A stretch of DNA of 35,181 bases from an uncultured Clostridia bacterium. Its GTDB lineage: Bacteria; Bacillota; Clostridia; TANB77; CAG-508. Where the stretch lies: NCBI GenBank assembly GCA_947627485.1, contig CANQWF010000007.1:1-35181 (forward strand), read 5' to 3'. Positions 26,936 through 35,181 of this stretch are shown here, in pieces. The translations under genes and the position numbers were made by a program. The notes below the pieces were generated by a model, which searched no databases, was not told where the DNA came from, and saw only the letters and a program-made list of their open reading frames with translations. Position 1 is the first letter of the stretch. Each line of letters starts with the position of its first letter.

Positions 26936-27832
26936 TTTCCTTCTATTTTTTCTTTCCATATTGCTCTTTTCTTTTTTAGATTTTCATTACCAAATCTTTT
27001 TGTTACAATATTTTTTATTAATATCTGTCTTAATGCCTCTTCTTTTACATCCATTATTAAAGTTCCATCTTTAGCAATTGATATTTTTCCTGTTTCTTCT
27101 GATACAACAACTACTATTGCATCTGATTCTTGTGACATACCTACTGCTGACCTATGTCTTGTTCCAAGTCCTTTTGATATATTTTTATCATTAGATAATG
27201 GTAAAAGACAAGCTGATGATTTTATTTTGTTTTCACTAATTATTACTGCACCATCATGTAGTGGTGTTTTAGGATTAAATATATTTACTAATAATTGTGG
27301 AGATATTTCTGAATCCATTATTATCCCTGTGTCTGCTATATCTTGCAATTTTATATCTCTTTCTATAACAATTAGTGCTCCTATTTTATTTTTTGCAAGC
27401 TCTGTGCACGCAATTACTATTTTATATATATTTTCTTTTGTTTTTGTTGCAATATCTTTATCTATTCCAAAGAATCTTGTTAATTTACTAGTACCGTAAT
27501 TGTTCTAGTGCACGTCTTAATTCTGGTTGGAAAATTATAATCAATAATATTACTCCATATGTCATAAATGATGTTAAAATATAATTTAATATATGAAGTT
27601 CTAAAACTGAACTAAGCATAGTAAATATTATTAAAAATGCTATACCTTTTATAAGTTGCCATGCCCTAGTTTCTTTTACTATTTGTAATAATTTTATTGC
27701 TAAAAATAATACTATTGAAATATCTATTATTAATGTTATTATTTTTATTGGGTTATCTCTTAGCATATTTAAATAATTAGCTATATCTTGCCCAGTAAAT
27801 TCTAAATTGGGTGTAAATAATGTGTTTTTCAT
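26932..27832 (-). CDS. cdaA: diadenylate cyclase CdaA, with CGG +1 frameshift
   Basis: CdaA makes the second messenger cyclic di-AMP at the membrane, controlling potassium and osmotic balance. Hydrophobic N-terminal helices (IITLIIDISIVLFLAI, GIAFLIIFTMLSSVLELHIL, FMTYGVILLIIIF) precede the DAC domain, which has the motifs LHDGAVII and GTRHRSAVGMSQ. Zero-frame reading ends ALEQLRY with CGG TAC TAG. Skipping the C gives ALEQLGTSKLTRFFG, the normal linker into the catalytic domain, and a 299-residue protein. All catalytic residues lie after the shift, so activity depends on it. The stop overlaps the truA start. Confidence 0.94.
27494..27496 (-). other. +1 frameshift site, TTA CGGT ACT (cdaA)
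   Basis: This in-frame CGG is codon 113, two codons before a TAG in the zero frame. Dropping the C gives Gly (GGT) and the whole diadenylate cyclase domain. Confidence 0.93.
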
Positions 27833-27900
27833 TTGTACTCCTTTTCAAATATTCATTGTGGTGTAGCTTGGTATTCCTAACCAATAGCGTCCCTTATATA

Positions 27901-28020
27901 TTATTGTGCTACCAAATACCAAATTAATGTAAATGCTACACTTAATACCATAAGTCCTGCTAAAACTGACGCTACAATTCTTGTTATTAATTTTTGTTTA
28001 TCTATTTTCTTTTTTGCCAT
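27901..28020 (-). CDS. small single-helix membrane protein, 39 residues
   Basis: This short gene has a basic N-terminus (MAKKKIDKQKLITR) followed by a single transmembrane helix (IVASVLAGLMVLSVAFTLIWYL). ATG at 28020 has AAAGGAG 9 bases upstream and a well-formed promoter, so it is very probably expressed. The layout resembles small membrane proteins such as Prli42, but I cannot assign it. It lies just upstream of cdaA and may be cotranscribed with it. Confidence 0.75.
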   Translation of the reverse strand: MAKKKIDKQKLITRIVASVLAGLMVLSVAFTLIWYLVAQ

Positions 28021-28054
28021 TTGTGTTTCACTCCTTTAATTTTTCCATAGAATT

Positions 28055-28083
28055 ATATTAACACAATCAAACCTCTTTTTCAA
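28055..28083 (-). promoter_or_regulatory. promoter of the small membrane gene and cdaA-truA
   Basis: On the minus strand, -35 TTGAAA (28078-28083) and -10 TAATAT (28055-28060) have a 17-base spacer. Confidence 0.7.
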
Positions 28084-28208
28084 CAGTTTTTTATTTTATT
28101 ATCATGTTCTTTTTTTGTTATATGTATGAGCACATAATTGCGTCTAAATAAATTACATTTTTTAGCAATAGTTTTTTGATATGTTTGTTTAACTAATTTA
28201 CATATATC

Positions 28209-28297
28209 AAAACACCTATAAGATAATTCTTATAAGTGTTTTGTTTTAATATATTAACGTGCATAGCTCAATTATGGATTCTAGCGGAGTCACGCAC
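28209..28297. terminator. two hairpins downstream of pheT
   Basis: A near-perfect stem AAAACACCTATAAGA / TCTTATAAGTGTTTT (28209-28242), and next to it GTGCATAGCTC / GAGTCACGCAC (about 28259-28297, with G-T pairs). They lie in the gap between the pheT stop and the next promoter and probably end the pheST transcript. The rest of this gap (28084-28208) shows nothing else. Confidence 0.55.
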
Positions 28298-28317
28298 TTT
28301 TACATTTTCTACAATTG

Positions 28318-30688
28318 TTATTTTCTTATCTCTGCGCCTAATACTTTTTCTGCATCTGAAATAACTTTATTAAATATTCCTGTTACTTCATCATCTGTTA
28401 ATGTTTTTTTACTGTCACTAAATGTTAATGAATATGCTATTGATTTTTTACCTTCTTCTACATGTTCGCCAGTATATACATCAAATACTTCTATATTTGT
28501 AAGTAAATTTCCTGCAGATTTTTTAATTTGCTTTTCTATTGTACTTGATTCCAAATCTCTATCTACAATAAATGCAACATCTTTTTTGATACTTGGGAAT
28601 TTAGATATTTCTTTATATTTCATTTTTCCTACTTTTTTAGAAAGTAGTTTGCTTAAATTAATTTCCATTGTATATACATCTTCTTTTGTTTCTTTTGGAT
28701 GTACTTTTCCGTATTATTCCTACAATATCATTATTTATAGAAATAAATGCGGTTTGACCTGGATGAAATTCTTTTGGAAGTTCGGAGTTTCTTACAAAAC
28801 TATATCTTCCGTTATATCCCAAATACTCTAAAAGTTCTTCTGCTACTCCTTTAATCATATAGAAATCAACATTTTTTGTATTTCCTATTCCTTCATAATA
28901 TTTACCAGACATTAATACACATAGTTTTTCTTCTTCTATATAATCATCATTTACTTTTCCAAATCCTTTTCCTATTTCAAATATTGACACATCTTTATTA
29001 TTTCTATCTAAGTTATATTCATATATTTTTAAAAGAGATGGAATCATGCTATATCTTAATGTGTTTCTGTCTTCTGTAAGTGGATCTAATAATTTTATTG
29101 CTTCAAAATTGTCTGTTGTAAATTTTTTTGCTTCCTTATCATTTATTAATATATATGACATTACTTCATTTAGTCCAAGTCCTATCATTTTGTTTCTTAT
29201 TTCTCTTGCAGACTTGTCATATTTTCCTGTTCTTGCCTCTAATACTGGAAGTTTTCCTTCGATATTATCAACACCATAAATTCTTCCCACTTCTTCTATT
29301 AAGTCTTCTTTTATTGATATATCCATTCTTCTTGTAGGTACTGTAACAGTAATTACATTGCCATTTACTGAATACTTAAATCCTAATTTTCTAAATACAT
29401 TTAAAGCTTCTTCTTGTGGAATTTCTGTTCCTAAAAGATTGTTTATATTTTCAATTGTTATATCTATTTTCTTTTCTTGCTTATCTGCTTTATCATAAAC
29501 AACTGTGCCTTTTGCAATTTTTGCATCAGCATATTTTTCTAGAAGTGTGCACGCTCTTTCAATTGCCATATATGTTCTATTTGGGTCTAACCCTTTTTCA
29601 AAACGATTACTTGCTTCACTTCTTACAATCTTTTTAGATGTACATCTTATTTTTACACCATCAAATACTGCAGATTCAATTATTATATTTTTTGTATCTT
29701 CTTCTACTTCTGTTGAAAGTCCACCCATAACACCTGCAAGACCTATTGCTTCCGTTCCATTTGTAATAACAATATCATCTTCATCTAATGTTCTTTCTAT
29801 ATTGTCTAATGTAGTTAGTTTTTCATTATTTTTTGCCATTCTAACTTCAATTTTTGAACCTAATCTGTCTGCATCGTAGAAGTGAAGTGGTTGACCTACT
29901 TCTAACATTACATAGTTACTAATATCTACTACATTATTGATTGGTCTTATTCCACTTGCAATTAGCCTATTTTTTATAAAAGCTGGACTTTCTTTTATAG
30001 TTACATTCAATGCTTTCTTTGCTAGGAATAAATTACAGTTTTCTGTATTTACTTCTACTTTAAAACTGTCATTTACATCTTCTTCTATTTCACCATGTTT
30101 TAAATCTATTTCTTTAACAGGTCTATCATATATAGCCCCAAGTTCATAAGCCATACCTAATATGCTAAGCAAATCTCCCCTATTTGCTGTAAGTTCAAAA
30201 TCAGCTATTTCATCGTCCATTTCCATAAATTTTATTGGGTCTTCTCCTACTGGAGCATTTGCTGGAAGTTCATGTATTCCAGCTTTATCTTCCTCTTTTA
30301 AAAATTTAGATTCTAATCCAAGTTCTTCAATAGAACACATCATTCCATTAGATTTCTTACCTCTAATATTACCTTCCTTAATTGTAATACCACCTGGAAG
30401 CTGAGCTCCAACTTGAGCTACAATTACTTTTAATCCCTTTCTTACATTTGGTGCTCCACAGACTATATCTAAAACTTCTTTTCCAATATTTACTTTGCAT
30501 ATATGAAGATGATCTGAATCTGGATGCATTTCACATTCTAATACTTCGCCTATAATTAATTTTGTAGCATTTATTAACTTTTCTGCGCTATCGTATTCAT
30601 TACCTACTCTTGTCATATCTTCTGCTAAGGTTTCTATATCTACATCTATGTCTACATAGTCTTTAACAAAATTTTTACTTAGTTTCAA
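28318..30688 (-). CDS. pheT: phenylalanyl-tRNA synthetase beta subunit, with CGG +1 frameshift
   Basis: PheT is the large subunit of the essential (alpha-beta)2 enzyme that charges tRNA(Phe) and edits tyrosine. Visible parts are the N-terminal EMAP-type tRNA-binding domain (MHPDSDHLHICKVNIG), the B3/B4 editing region, B5 (about residues 400-470) and the catalytic-like core. A C-terminal FDX-ACB anticodon-binding domain ends the protein (EISKFPSIKKDVAFIVDRD). In the zero frame the protein derails at VGIIRKSTSKRNK. Skipping C at 28711 gives VGIIGKVHPKETKEDVYTME and 789 residues, normal length. Translation starts at TTG immediately after the pheS stop. Confidence 0.94.
28709..28711 (-). other. 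+1 frameshift site, ATA CGGA AAA (pheT)
   Basis: This in-frame CGG is codon 660. Dropping the C gives the glycine of the conserved G-x-I-G-x-x-HP segment and the complete FDX-ACB domain; without it reading ends 18 codons later. Confidence 0.94.
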
Positions 30689-31729
30689 TTAGTCCACATC
30701 CTTTCTATCGAATTGATTTAAGAATCTTACATCATTTGTATAAAAATATCTTATATCTGTAATTCCATATTTAAACATTGCGAGTCTATCAAGTCCTGTT
30801 CCAAATGCAAATCCTGTGTATTTTTCTGGATCATATCCGTTCATTTTTAATACATTTGGATGTACCATACCTGAACCTAATATTTCTATCCAGCCTGTTT
30901 GTTTACAAAGATTACATCCTTTTCCACCACATTTAAAGCAACTAACATCTACTTCATAACTTGGTTCTGTAAATGGGAAATAACTTGGTCTAAATCTTAA
31001 TTTAGAATTTTCTCCAAGCATTTTCCTAACAAATACTTCTAATGTTCCTTTTAAATCTGCAAGGCTAATATTTTTATCTATTAAAAGCCCTTCTACTTGA
31101 CCAAATTGATGCGAATGTGTTGCATCATCATCTCTTCTATATGTTTTACCTGGGCAAATTACTTTAATTGGTCCTTTTTCACTATTATCCATCATTACTC
31201 TTGCTTGAACAGCTGATGTTTGTGTTCTTAATAGATGCTCTGGATCTACATAGAAACTATCTTGCATATCTCTTGCTGGATGTCCTTTTGGAAGATTTAA
31301 TCTTTCGAAACAGTATTCGTCAGTTTCAAGTTCTGGACCATTTACTACATCATATCCCATTGATACAAATATATCTTCTATTTCTTCTATTACTCTATTT
31401 ATTGGATGTTTACTTCCTCTTTTTATCTTTGTACTTGGAAGAGTAATATCAATTTTTTCTTTTTCCAATTTCTCATTTAAAGCTTGCTCTTGCATTGCTT
31501 CTTCGTTTTCTTTTATTTTAGTTTCTAAATTGTTTCTTACTTCATTTACCAAAGCTCCAATAATTGGTCTTTCTTCTGCACTTAAATCTTTCATTCCTTT
31601 TAGAAGTCCTGTTAGCTCACCTTTTTTTCCTAAGTATTTGATTCTTACGTCATTTAATTCTTGAAGAGTTTTGCAGTTTTGAATTTCTGCAAATGCACTT
31701 TCTTTAATTTTAGCAATTTGCTCTTTCAT
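30689..31729 (-). CDS. pheS: phenylalanyl-tRNA synthetase alpha subunit
   Basis: PheS holds the aminoacylation active site of the Phe enzyme. The 346 residues show the N-terminal coiled coil, [21 protein letters not shown], class II motif 2 ([17 protein letters not shown]), a four-cysteine [12 protein letters not shown] motif and motif 3 ([20 protein letters not shown]). The ATG follows GGAAGG. The gene is preceded by a T-box leader, and pheT begins at the base after its stop. Confidence 0.97.
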   Translation of the reverse strand: MKEQIAKIKESAFAEIQNCKTLQELNDVRIKYLGKKGELTGLLKGMKDLSAEERPIIGALVNEVRNNLETKIKENEEAMQEQALNEKLEKEKIDITLPSTKIKRGSKHPINRVIEEIEDIFVSMGYDVVNGPELETDEYCFERLNLPKGHPARDMQDSFYVDPEHLLRTQTSAVQARVMMDNSEKGPIKVICPGKTYRRDDDATHSHQFGQVEGLLIDKNISLADLKGTLEVFVRKMLGENSKLRFRPSYFPFTEPSYEVDVSCFKCGGKGCNLCKQTGWIEILGSGMVHPNVLKMNGYDPEKYTGFAFGTGLDRLAMFKYGITDIRYFYTNDVRFLNQFDRKDVD

Positions 31730-31749
31730 AAAAACCTTCCTTTCATTAC

Positions 31750-31806
31750 AATGTATATGGACACACCTTGTTCAAGGGCATTCCTCATAGATTAAGGTAT
31801 GTCCCT
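31750..31806. repeat. dispersed copy of the family 2 hairpin
   Basis: GGACACACCTTGTTCAAGGGCATTCC, followed by TCATAGATTAAGGTATGTCC, is a single unit of the tandem repeat at 367-546. It lies inside the pheS leader, between the T-box terminator and the gene, so it is transcribed when the T-box is open. Confidence 0.75.
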
Positions 31807-31865
31807 ACTGTGAATTACTAATGTCAGTTTTTTAGTCCTCTTCATTTTTCGTTCTTAGTTCTTCA

Positions 31866-31966
31866 CGAACAAAGCGGTCTCTGACCACCCTTTGTTCTCG
31901 CCGATTTGAGTTTGCAAATAAAATGAGCAAATCTCAAAGGCTAATTACGATTATAGCATTTTTCCT
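31866..31966. repeat. second copy of the family 1 palindromic repeat
   Basis: GAACAAAGCGGTC/ACCACCCTTTGTTC, then CGCCGATTTGAGTTTGC...GCAAATCTCAAAGG, then GATTATAGCATTTTT, as at 70-163. It too lies inside the pheS leader region. Confidence 0.75.
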
Positions 31967-31973
31967 ATTTAAT

Positions 31974-32228
31974 AAAAAATACGTCCTATATAATAGGACG
32001 TATTTTTTACGTGGTACCACCTAAATTTATTAATTAAAATAATTAACCTCTATTTTGCTATAACGTCGCAAACGCTCATGCCTACTGTTGTTTCAACATA
32101 AGACCTAAAAAGTGAAATTTCAGATAAACTGGTATTAAATAGGTTCTCAGCCTATGTGACCTATTCTCTCTTAAACACACATTGCTCATCTTACTTTGCT
32201 TTTTCAAACGGTTTATTTTCAAAATCTG
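31974..32228 (-). promoter_or_regulatory. T-box leader of pheST
   Basis: Read on minus, the leader has an AGAGA element (32160s), a Stem I with loop GGCTGAGAACCTAT, a TTC triplet in the AAATTTCACT segment that fits a Phe specifier, the antiterminator T-box sequence AGGTGGTACCAC (32011-32022), and a terminator stem ATACGTCCTAT/ATAGGACGTAT (31979-32003) followed by a T tract. Uncharged tRNA(Phe) would bind and allow transcription of pheS-pheT. The specifier assignment is an inference; the T-box sequence and terminator are direct. Confidence 0.92.
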
Positions 32229-32234
32229 GTTAAT

Positions 32235-32263
32235 ATATTATCATATTTTTTTAATTTATACAA
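32235..32263 (-). promoter_or_regulatory. promoter of the T-box-pheST operon
   Basis: On the minus strand, -35 TTGTAT (32258-32263) and -10 TAATAT (32235-32240) with a 17-base spacer. Confidence 0.7.
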
Positions 32264-32280
32264 TAGTTTTTAAAAATTAT

Positions 32281-32309
32281 TTGACAAATATAACTAGTAA
32301 TGTTATACT
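32281..32309 (+). promoter_or_regulatory. consensus sigma-A promoter with no gene behind it
   Basis: A perfect TTGACA (32281-32286), a 17-base spacer and TATACT (32304-32309). It is the best promoter match in the window, yet only a minus-strand gene (mscL) lies ahead. Confidence 0.85.
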
Positions 32310-32315
32310 AAATAT

Positions 32316-32382
32316 AGCTTATAGCATAAAATTAATCTTTCATATGGTATTAGATATGTGTTTGGTGACACATATCTTTTTT
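32316..32382 (+). ncRNA. putative small RNA
   Basis: Between the consensus promoter above and a strong terminator, AGATATGTGT (32352-32361) / ACACATATCT (32368-32377) followed by TTTTTT, lies a transcript of about 67 nt. The only short open frame inside it (ATG at 32344) has no ribosome site and runs through the terminator, so I take the product to be RNA. The T tract is on plus only, so the hairpin is not simply the mscL terminator. Function unknown. Confidence 0.55.
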
Positions 32383-32426
32383 AATGATATTTTACAGTTT
32401 TTTACAAAAATTTTAACATGATAATA

Positions 32427-32822
32427 TTATTCTTCGTCTATTGTATCCTCTTTTTTCTCTTTTAATAAATCTCTTATCTCTTCTAATAATGCTACGTCAG
32501 CTGGTTTTTCGGGTGCTTCTTCTTTTGGTTCTTCCTTGTGTGTTATTTTATTTACTATTTTCACCATTATAAAAATACAGAATGCTACTATTAAAAAGTC
32601 AATTACATTTTGTATAAAGTTACCATATTTTATTTCGGCTTCGCCTAATTTAAAGCTTAATCCTGAAAAATCAATTCCTCCAATTATAACACCTATTAAT
32701 GGCATTAATATATCACTTACTATTGATGTAACTATTTTTCCAAATGCTGATCCCATAATTACACCAACTGCTAAGTCCATTACATTTCCTCTTGCTATAA
32801 ATTTTTTAAATTCTTTTAACAT
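32427..32822 (-). CDS. mscL: large-conductance mechanosensitive channel
   Basis: MscL opens a wide pore under membrane tension and protects against osmotic downshock. The 131 residues start [20 protein letters not shown], with first helix [20 protein letters not shown] (the pore-lining segment). A second helix is [18 protein letters not shown], and the tail is acidic and basic ([18 protein letters not shown]). It is close downstream of maf (15 bases) on the same strand. Confidence 0.95.
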   Translation of the reverse strand: MLKEFKKFIARGNVMDLAVGVIMGSAFGKIVTSIVSDILMPLIGVIIGGIDFSGLSFKLGEAEIKYGNFIQNVIDFLIVAFCIFIMVKIVNKITHKEEPKEEAPEKPADVALLEEIRDLLKEKKEDTIDEE

Positions 32823-32837
32823 ATTTATTACTCCTTT

Positions 32838-33414
32838 TTATACTTTATTTAATATTTCATCTAATTTTTCTATGTCTAATCCAATGGCTGAACTATATGA
32901 GCCTTCTATTCTTTCTATAAATTTACTTCCTATACCTTGAACAGCATAACTCCCTGCTTTGTCCATAGGCTCGCCAGTTTTAATATATTCTTCTATTTCT
33001 TCATCTGTCATCTTTTTCATATATACTGTTGTTTTTGTATAATCATTTTTCTTTATAATTTTATTATTTTCTTTTATTATAACCGTAAGTCCTGAATATA
33101 CATAGTTCACATTGCCTTGAAGTTCTTTCAAAGTGTTATATGCATCTTCTTTATCTTTTGGTTTTCCTAAAATTCTATTGTTAAAATATACTACCGTATC
33201 ACCTCCAATTACTATTACATCTTTATATTGATTTTGAATTCTGTCAAAAACTTCCTTTGCTTTATTCATTGATAGTTTTAATACAAGTTTTTCTGGATTT
33301 TGTTCTGTTATTGTGGTCTCGTCAAAGTTGCTTACTACTACTTCAAAATCATCTACTATTTTTCCGTAATAATTCTTTTCTTCTTGGTGAATTAGATGCC
33401 AAAATTATTTTCAT
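32838..33414 (-). CDS. maf: Maf-family nucleotide pyrophosphatase, with CGG +1 frameshift
   Basis: Maf proteins hydrolyse non-canonical nucleoside triphosphates and are linked to septum control. The start KIILASNSPRRKELL is the family signature, followed by DDFEVVVSNFDET, and then IGGDTVVYFNNRILGKPKD and the end YSSAIGLDIEKLDEIL. The two parts are joined only if the C of CGG at 33366 is skipped: TTA CGG AAA becomes TTA GGA AAA (ELLGKIVDDFEV). The total is 191 residues, usual for Maf. Zero-frame reading would stop at residue 21. The ATG overlaps the rpiB stop (ATGA). Confidence 0.92.
33364..33366 (-). other. +1 frameshift site, TTA CGGA AAA (maf)
   Basis: This in-frame CGG is codon 17, the most 5' site in any of the genes; without the shift only about 20 residues would be made (CGG AAA AAT AGT AGA TGA). 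Confidence 0.92.
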
Positions 33415-33857
33415 TTCATATTCTCGCTTTCTATCTCTGAGATTATATCTAATCTTTGTTTATGCCTTCCACCTTCAAATTCAGTATTTAGCCATATATC
33501 CACGATTTCCTTTGCTTCTTCTGTTGTTATATAATCTGCTCCTAGTGATAATATATTTGTATCATTATGAAGTCTTGAATATTTTGCTGCTTTTACACAA
33601 AAACATGGTGCACTTCTAATACCTTTGAATTTATTAGCTACCATTGCCATTCCATTTCCAGATTTACAAATTAATATTCCTTTTTCGCATTCCTGTGTTT
33701 GTACTGATAATGCAACTTCTTTTGCAATTACTGGATAATCTACTCTATCTATAGAATAAGAACCATAATCTTTATATTCTAATCCTTTTTCTTCTAAATA
33801 TTTTTTTAGTTCTTCCTTTAATTCATATCCGCCATGATCGCATCCTATTGCTATCAT
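33411..33857 (-). CDS. rpiB: ribose-5-phosphate isomerase B
   Basis: RpiB interconverts ribose 5-phosphate and ribulose 5-phosphate in the pentose phosphate pathway. The 148 residues start MIAIGCDHGGYELKEELKK, a signature of the LacA/RpiB family, with CKSGNGMAMVANKFKGIRSA and RLHNDTNILSLGAD as further conserved parts. The AAGGAGG site precedes the ATG. It is followed by maf with an ATGA overlap. Confidence 0.95.
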   Translation of the reverse strand: MIAIGCDHGGYELKEELKKYLEEKGLEYKDYGSYSIDRVDYPVIAKEVALSVQTQECEKGILICKSGNGMAMVANKFKGIRSAPCFCVKAAKYSRLHNDTNILSLGADYITTEEAKEIVDIWLNTEFEGGRHKQRLDIISEIESENMK

Positions 33858-33919
33858 AAAATTTCCTCCTTATTTTGTTATATTACACTTTTATATTACC
33901 ATATCATTTTTTATAATAC

Positions 33920-33945
33920 AAGAATTTTTAATACTAAAAATTCTT
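33920..33945. repeat. perfect AT-rich hairpin upstream of rpiB
   Basis: AAGAATTTTTA (33920-33930) and TAAAAATTCTT (33935-33945) with loop ATAC. It lies between the terminator of the preceding gene and rpiB. Confidence 0.6.
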
Positions 33946-33958
33946 AATTTAATGCATT

Positions 33959-33997
33959 AAAAAAATATGGTATGTGATTTTTATTACACACCATATT
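33959..33997 (-). terminator. terminator after the FGE-like gene
   Basis: On minus, AATATGGTGTGT / ACATACCATATT (arms 33986-33997 and 33964-33975, one G-T pair) is followed by TTTTTT, directly downstream of the gene ending at 34063. Confidence 0.8.
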
Positions 33998-34062
33998 ATA
34001 TTTCCTCTTTAATACTAATGTCTATTCTTGTATTTAAAATATGTTTAAATGTATATGTTCTT

Positions 34063-35181
34063 CTATAAATAAAGTACAATACGAAAGCCGATGTCGAGAG
34101 CGGTATGTATATTATCGCCAGCATTCGATTTGGTCACAGGGTTCCAAGAGCCATAAACACCGTATCCACCGCCACGGGCAACTGAATATTCTTTATCAGT
34201 TTCTGTTGTGAATTCCCACATGTTTCCCGCCATATCATATATGTTATATGCCTTAAAATCGTCACTTGCTCCTGTTGATAACTCTAAGTAATTATTTTCT
34301 GGAATTTCTGCTGGAATTATACCTTTATGATATATAGATCCATCACCTGTTGCATTTCCATCTGCATATTTTGTCCAACTATCATTATACCATTCATGTA
34401 ATGCATATAATACATCTAGATTTTCATATTTTGTTCTTGTATTATCAACATAGTTTCCCCAATCGTGTGAATCTGTTATATTCTTTTTTGCTTTACCTGC
34501 TAATATATTTTGACATATATAATTCCATGCGTGTGAATCTATTAAATAACTCATTCCACTATACATATTTTCTGATACTGTTTTCGCATTTGTTTGATTT
34601 ATGAAGTTCCATGCTGGATATCCCTTTTTACTTACTGGTTTATATTTTTCTTTATCTTCATTTTCTACTACATTCTTTTTATTATCTAAATAATATGTAT
34701 CTCCTTCACTATCTGCATAAAAGTCTGCATTTTCTGGCACTCCTGCTTCATATCTTGCTACATAAAAGCCTATTCCCTGACTCGTTAATTCTCCTAATTC
34801 ATGTCTTTCACTTAACTTTCCTAAACTTACTTCTCCTACATTTTCTACTTGCTCATCTGTCCATGTTCTGTTACCATAATCCCATTCATAATAATCTGTT
34901 GGCCAACTTTCTTCTCTATTTGCACCTTCATAATCTGTTTTTGTACATGGTATCCATACAAATTCGTTTCCTTCTGCATCTGTTATTACTATTCCTTCTT
35001 CTAAACTGTTTTCTCCTTCTATTTCTGTTGGGGCAAATCCTGCTGGGATTGGGATTTTTTGTCCTTCTACTTCATATTCCCATTTTTCATTATGTGTTGC
35101 TGCGTTTGCCATTGCCATAAATCTTAATTCACTATCTTTTGCTTCTTCTGTTTTTGTTACTGCTTTTTTTGCTGTGCTGAA
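34063..35181 (-). CDS. FGE/SUMF1-like domain protein (5' end outside window)
   Basis: The reading frame is open to the window edge, so at least 373 residues are present and the start is missing. The C-terminal part has the formylglycine-generating-enzyme fold signature of C-type lectin-like domains: YDMAGNMWEFTTETDK, SVARGGGYGVYGSWNP and LDIGFRIVLYL. The earlier part reads EFVWIPCTKTDYEGANREES. The visible N-terminal stretch AKKAVTKTEEAKDSELRFMA resembles the region just after a pilin-like helix, suggesting a surface protein. The catalytic residues of true FGE were not recognised, so a structural or binding role is as likely. Confidence 0.72.
   Translation of the reverse strand, partial: FSTAKKAVTKTEEAKDSELRFMAMANAATHNEKWEYEVEGQKIPIPAGFAPTEIEGENSLEEGIVITDAEGNEFVWIPCTKTDYEGANREESWPTDYYEWDYGNRTWTDEQVENVGEVSLGKLSERHELGELTSQGIGFYVARYEAGVPENADFYADSEGDTYYLDNKKNVVENEDKEKYKPVSKKGYPAWNFINQTNAKTVSENMYSGMSYLIDSHAWNYICQNILAGKAKKNITDSHDWGNYVDNTRTKYENLDVLYALHEWYNDSWTKYADGNATGDGSIYHKGIIPAEIPENNYLELSTGASDDFKAYNIYDMAGNMWEFTTETDKEYSVARGGGYGVYGSWNPVTKSNAGDNIHTALDIGFRIVLYL

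Noticed and set aside
28259-28831. A 190-residue plus-strand reading frame opposite pheT
   Set aside because: It lies antisense to the conserved pheT coding region and is low complexity; a shadow of the real gene.
32182-32421. A 79-residue plus-strand protein after the consensus promoter
   Set aside because: It begins upstream of the promoter inside the T-box leader, has no ribosome site and runs through the terminator hairpin.

Overview
The window is AT-rich DNA from a spore-forming Clostridia-type Firmicute. The evidence is SigH, YqfC/YqfD, BofA and PdaA homologues, a GatCAB amidotransferase, CdaA, a Phe T-box leader and an agr-type peptide quorum-sensing locus. Most genes are housekeeping and lie on the minus strand. 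No transposase, phage, plasmid or CRISPR genes were seen. Short palindromic and MITE-like repeats are common between genes.

Layout: 1-550, palindromic repeats, tRNA-Thr(GGT) and a three-unit tandem repeat. 547-10274 (minus), sigH, dtd, a small gene, ligA, pgsA, a DUF3048 gene, ybeY, an unknown 401-residue protein, yqfD, yqfC and pdaA. 10339-13426, an agr-like locus with regulator and sensor genes on plus, and the peptide and processing genes on minus. 13616-19119 (minus), a methyltransferase, a small membrane protein, uvrC, hpt, bofA, a DUF2508 gene and an HD-domain dNTPase. 19178-20027 (plus), rpsT and a small membrane protein. 20161-23867 (minus), gatC-gatA-(transporter)-gatB. 24091-26116 (plus), serS and engB. 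26196-32263 (minus), T-box-pheS-pheT, a small membrane protein, cdaA and truA. 32281-32382, a possible orphan small RNA. 32427-35181 (minus), mscL, maf, rpiB and the 3' part of a formylglycine-generating-enzyme-like gene.

The main discovery candidate is a recurring +1 frameshift. Eight genes (sigH, a methyltransferase, bofA, gatA, truA twice, cdaA, pheT, maf) each appear broken in the same way. A single extra C sits directly before an in-frame glycine codon GGA or GGT, which turns it into an in-frame CGG. Skipping that C restores a full-length, family-typical protein at all nine sites, and the glycine is usually a family-conserved one. In my manual scan, the codon CGG occurs in frame only at these nine sites and never as a sense arginine codon. 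This suggests that CGG is unassigned or undecodable and acts as a genome-wide +1 frameshift signal (CGGN read as Gly). A quadruplet-reading tRNA, or ribosome slippage at a hungry codon, would explain it. Essential genes such as pheT depend on it, so simple pseudogenisation is very unlikely. A systematic sequencing artefact must still be excluded.

Secondary points are a MITE-like repeat family that sits on gene stop codons in one fixed orientation (four copies), GGGGACAGACCCC palindromes, one of which supplies the C-terminus of EngB, an AgrD with two cysteines in the signal region, and a compact promoter-terminator unit that may encode a small RNA.
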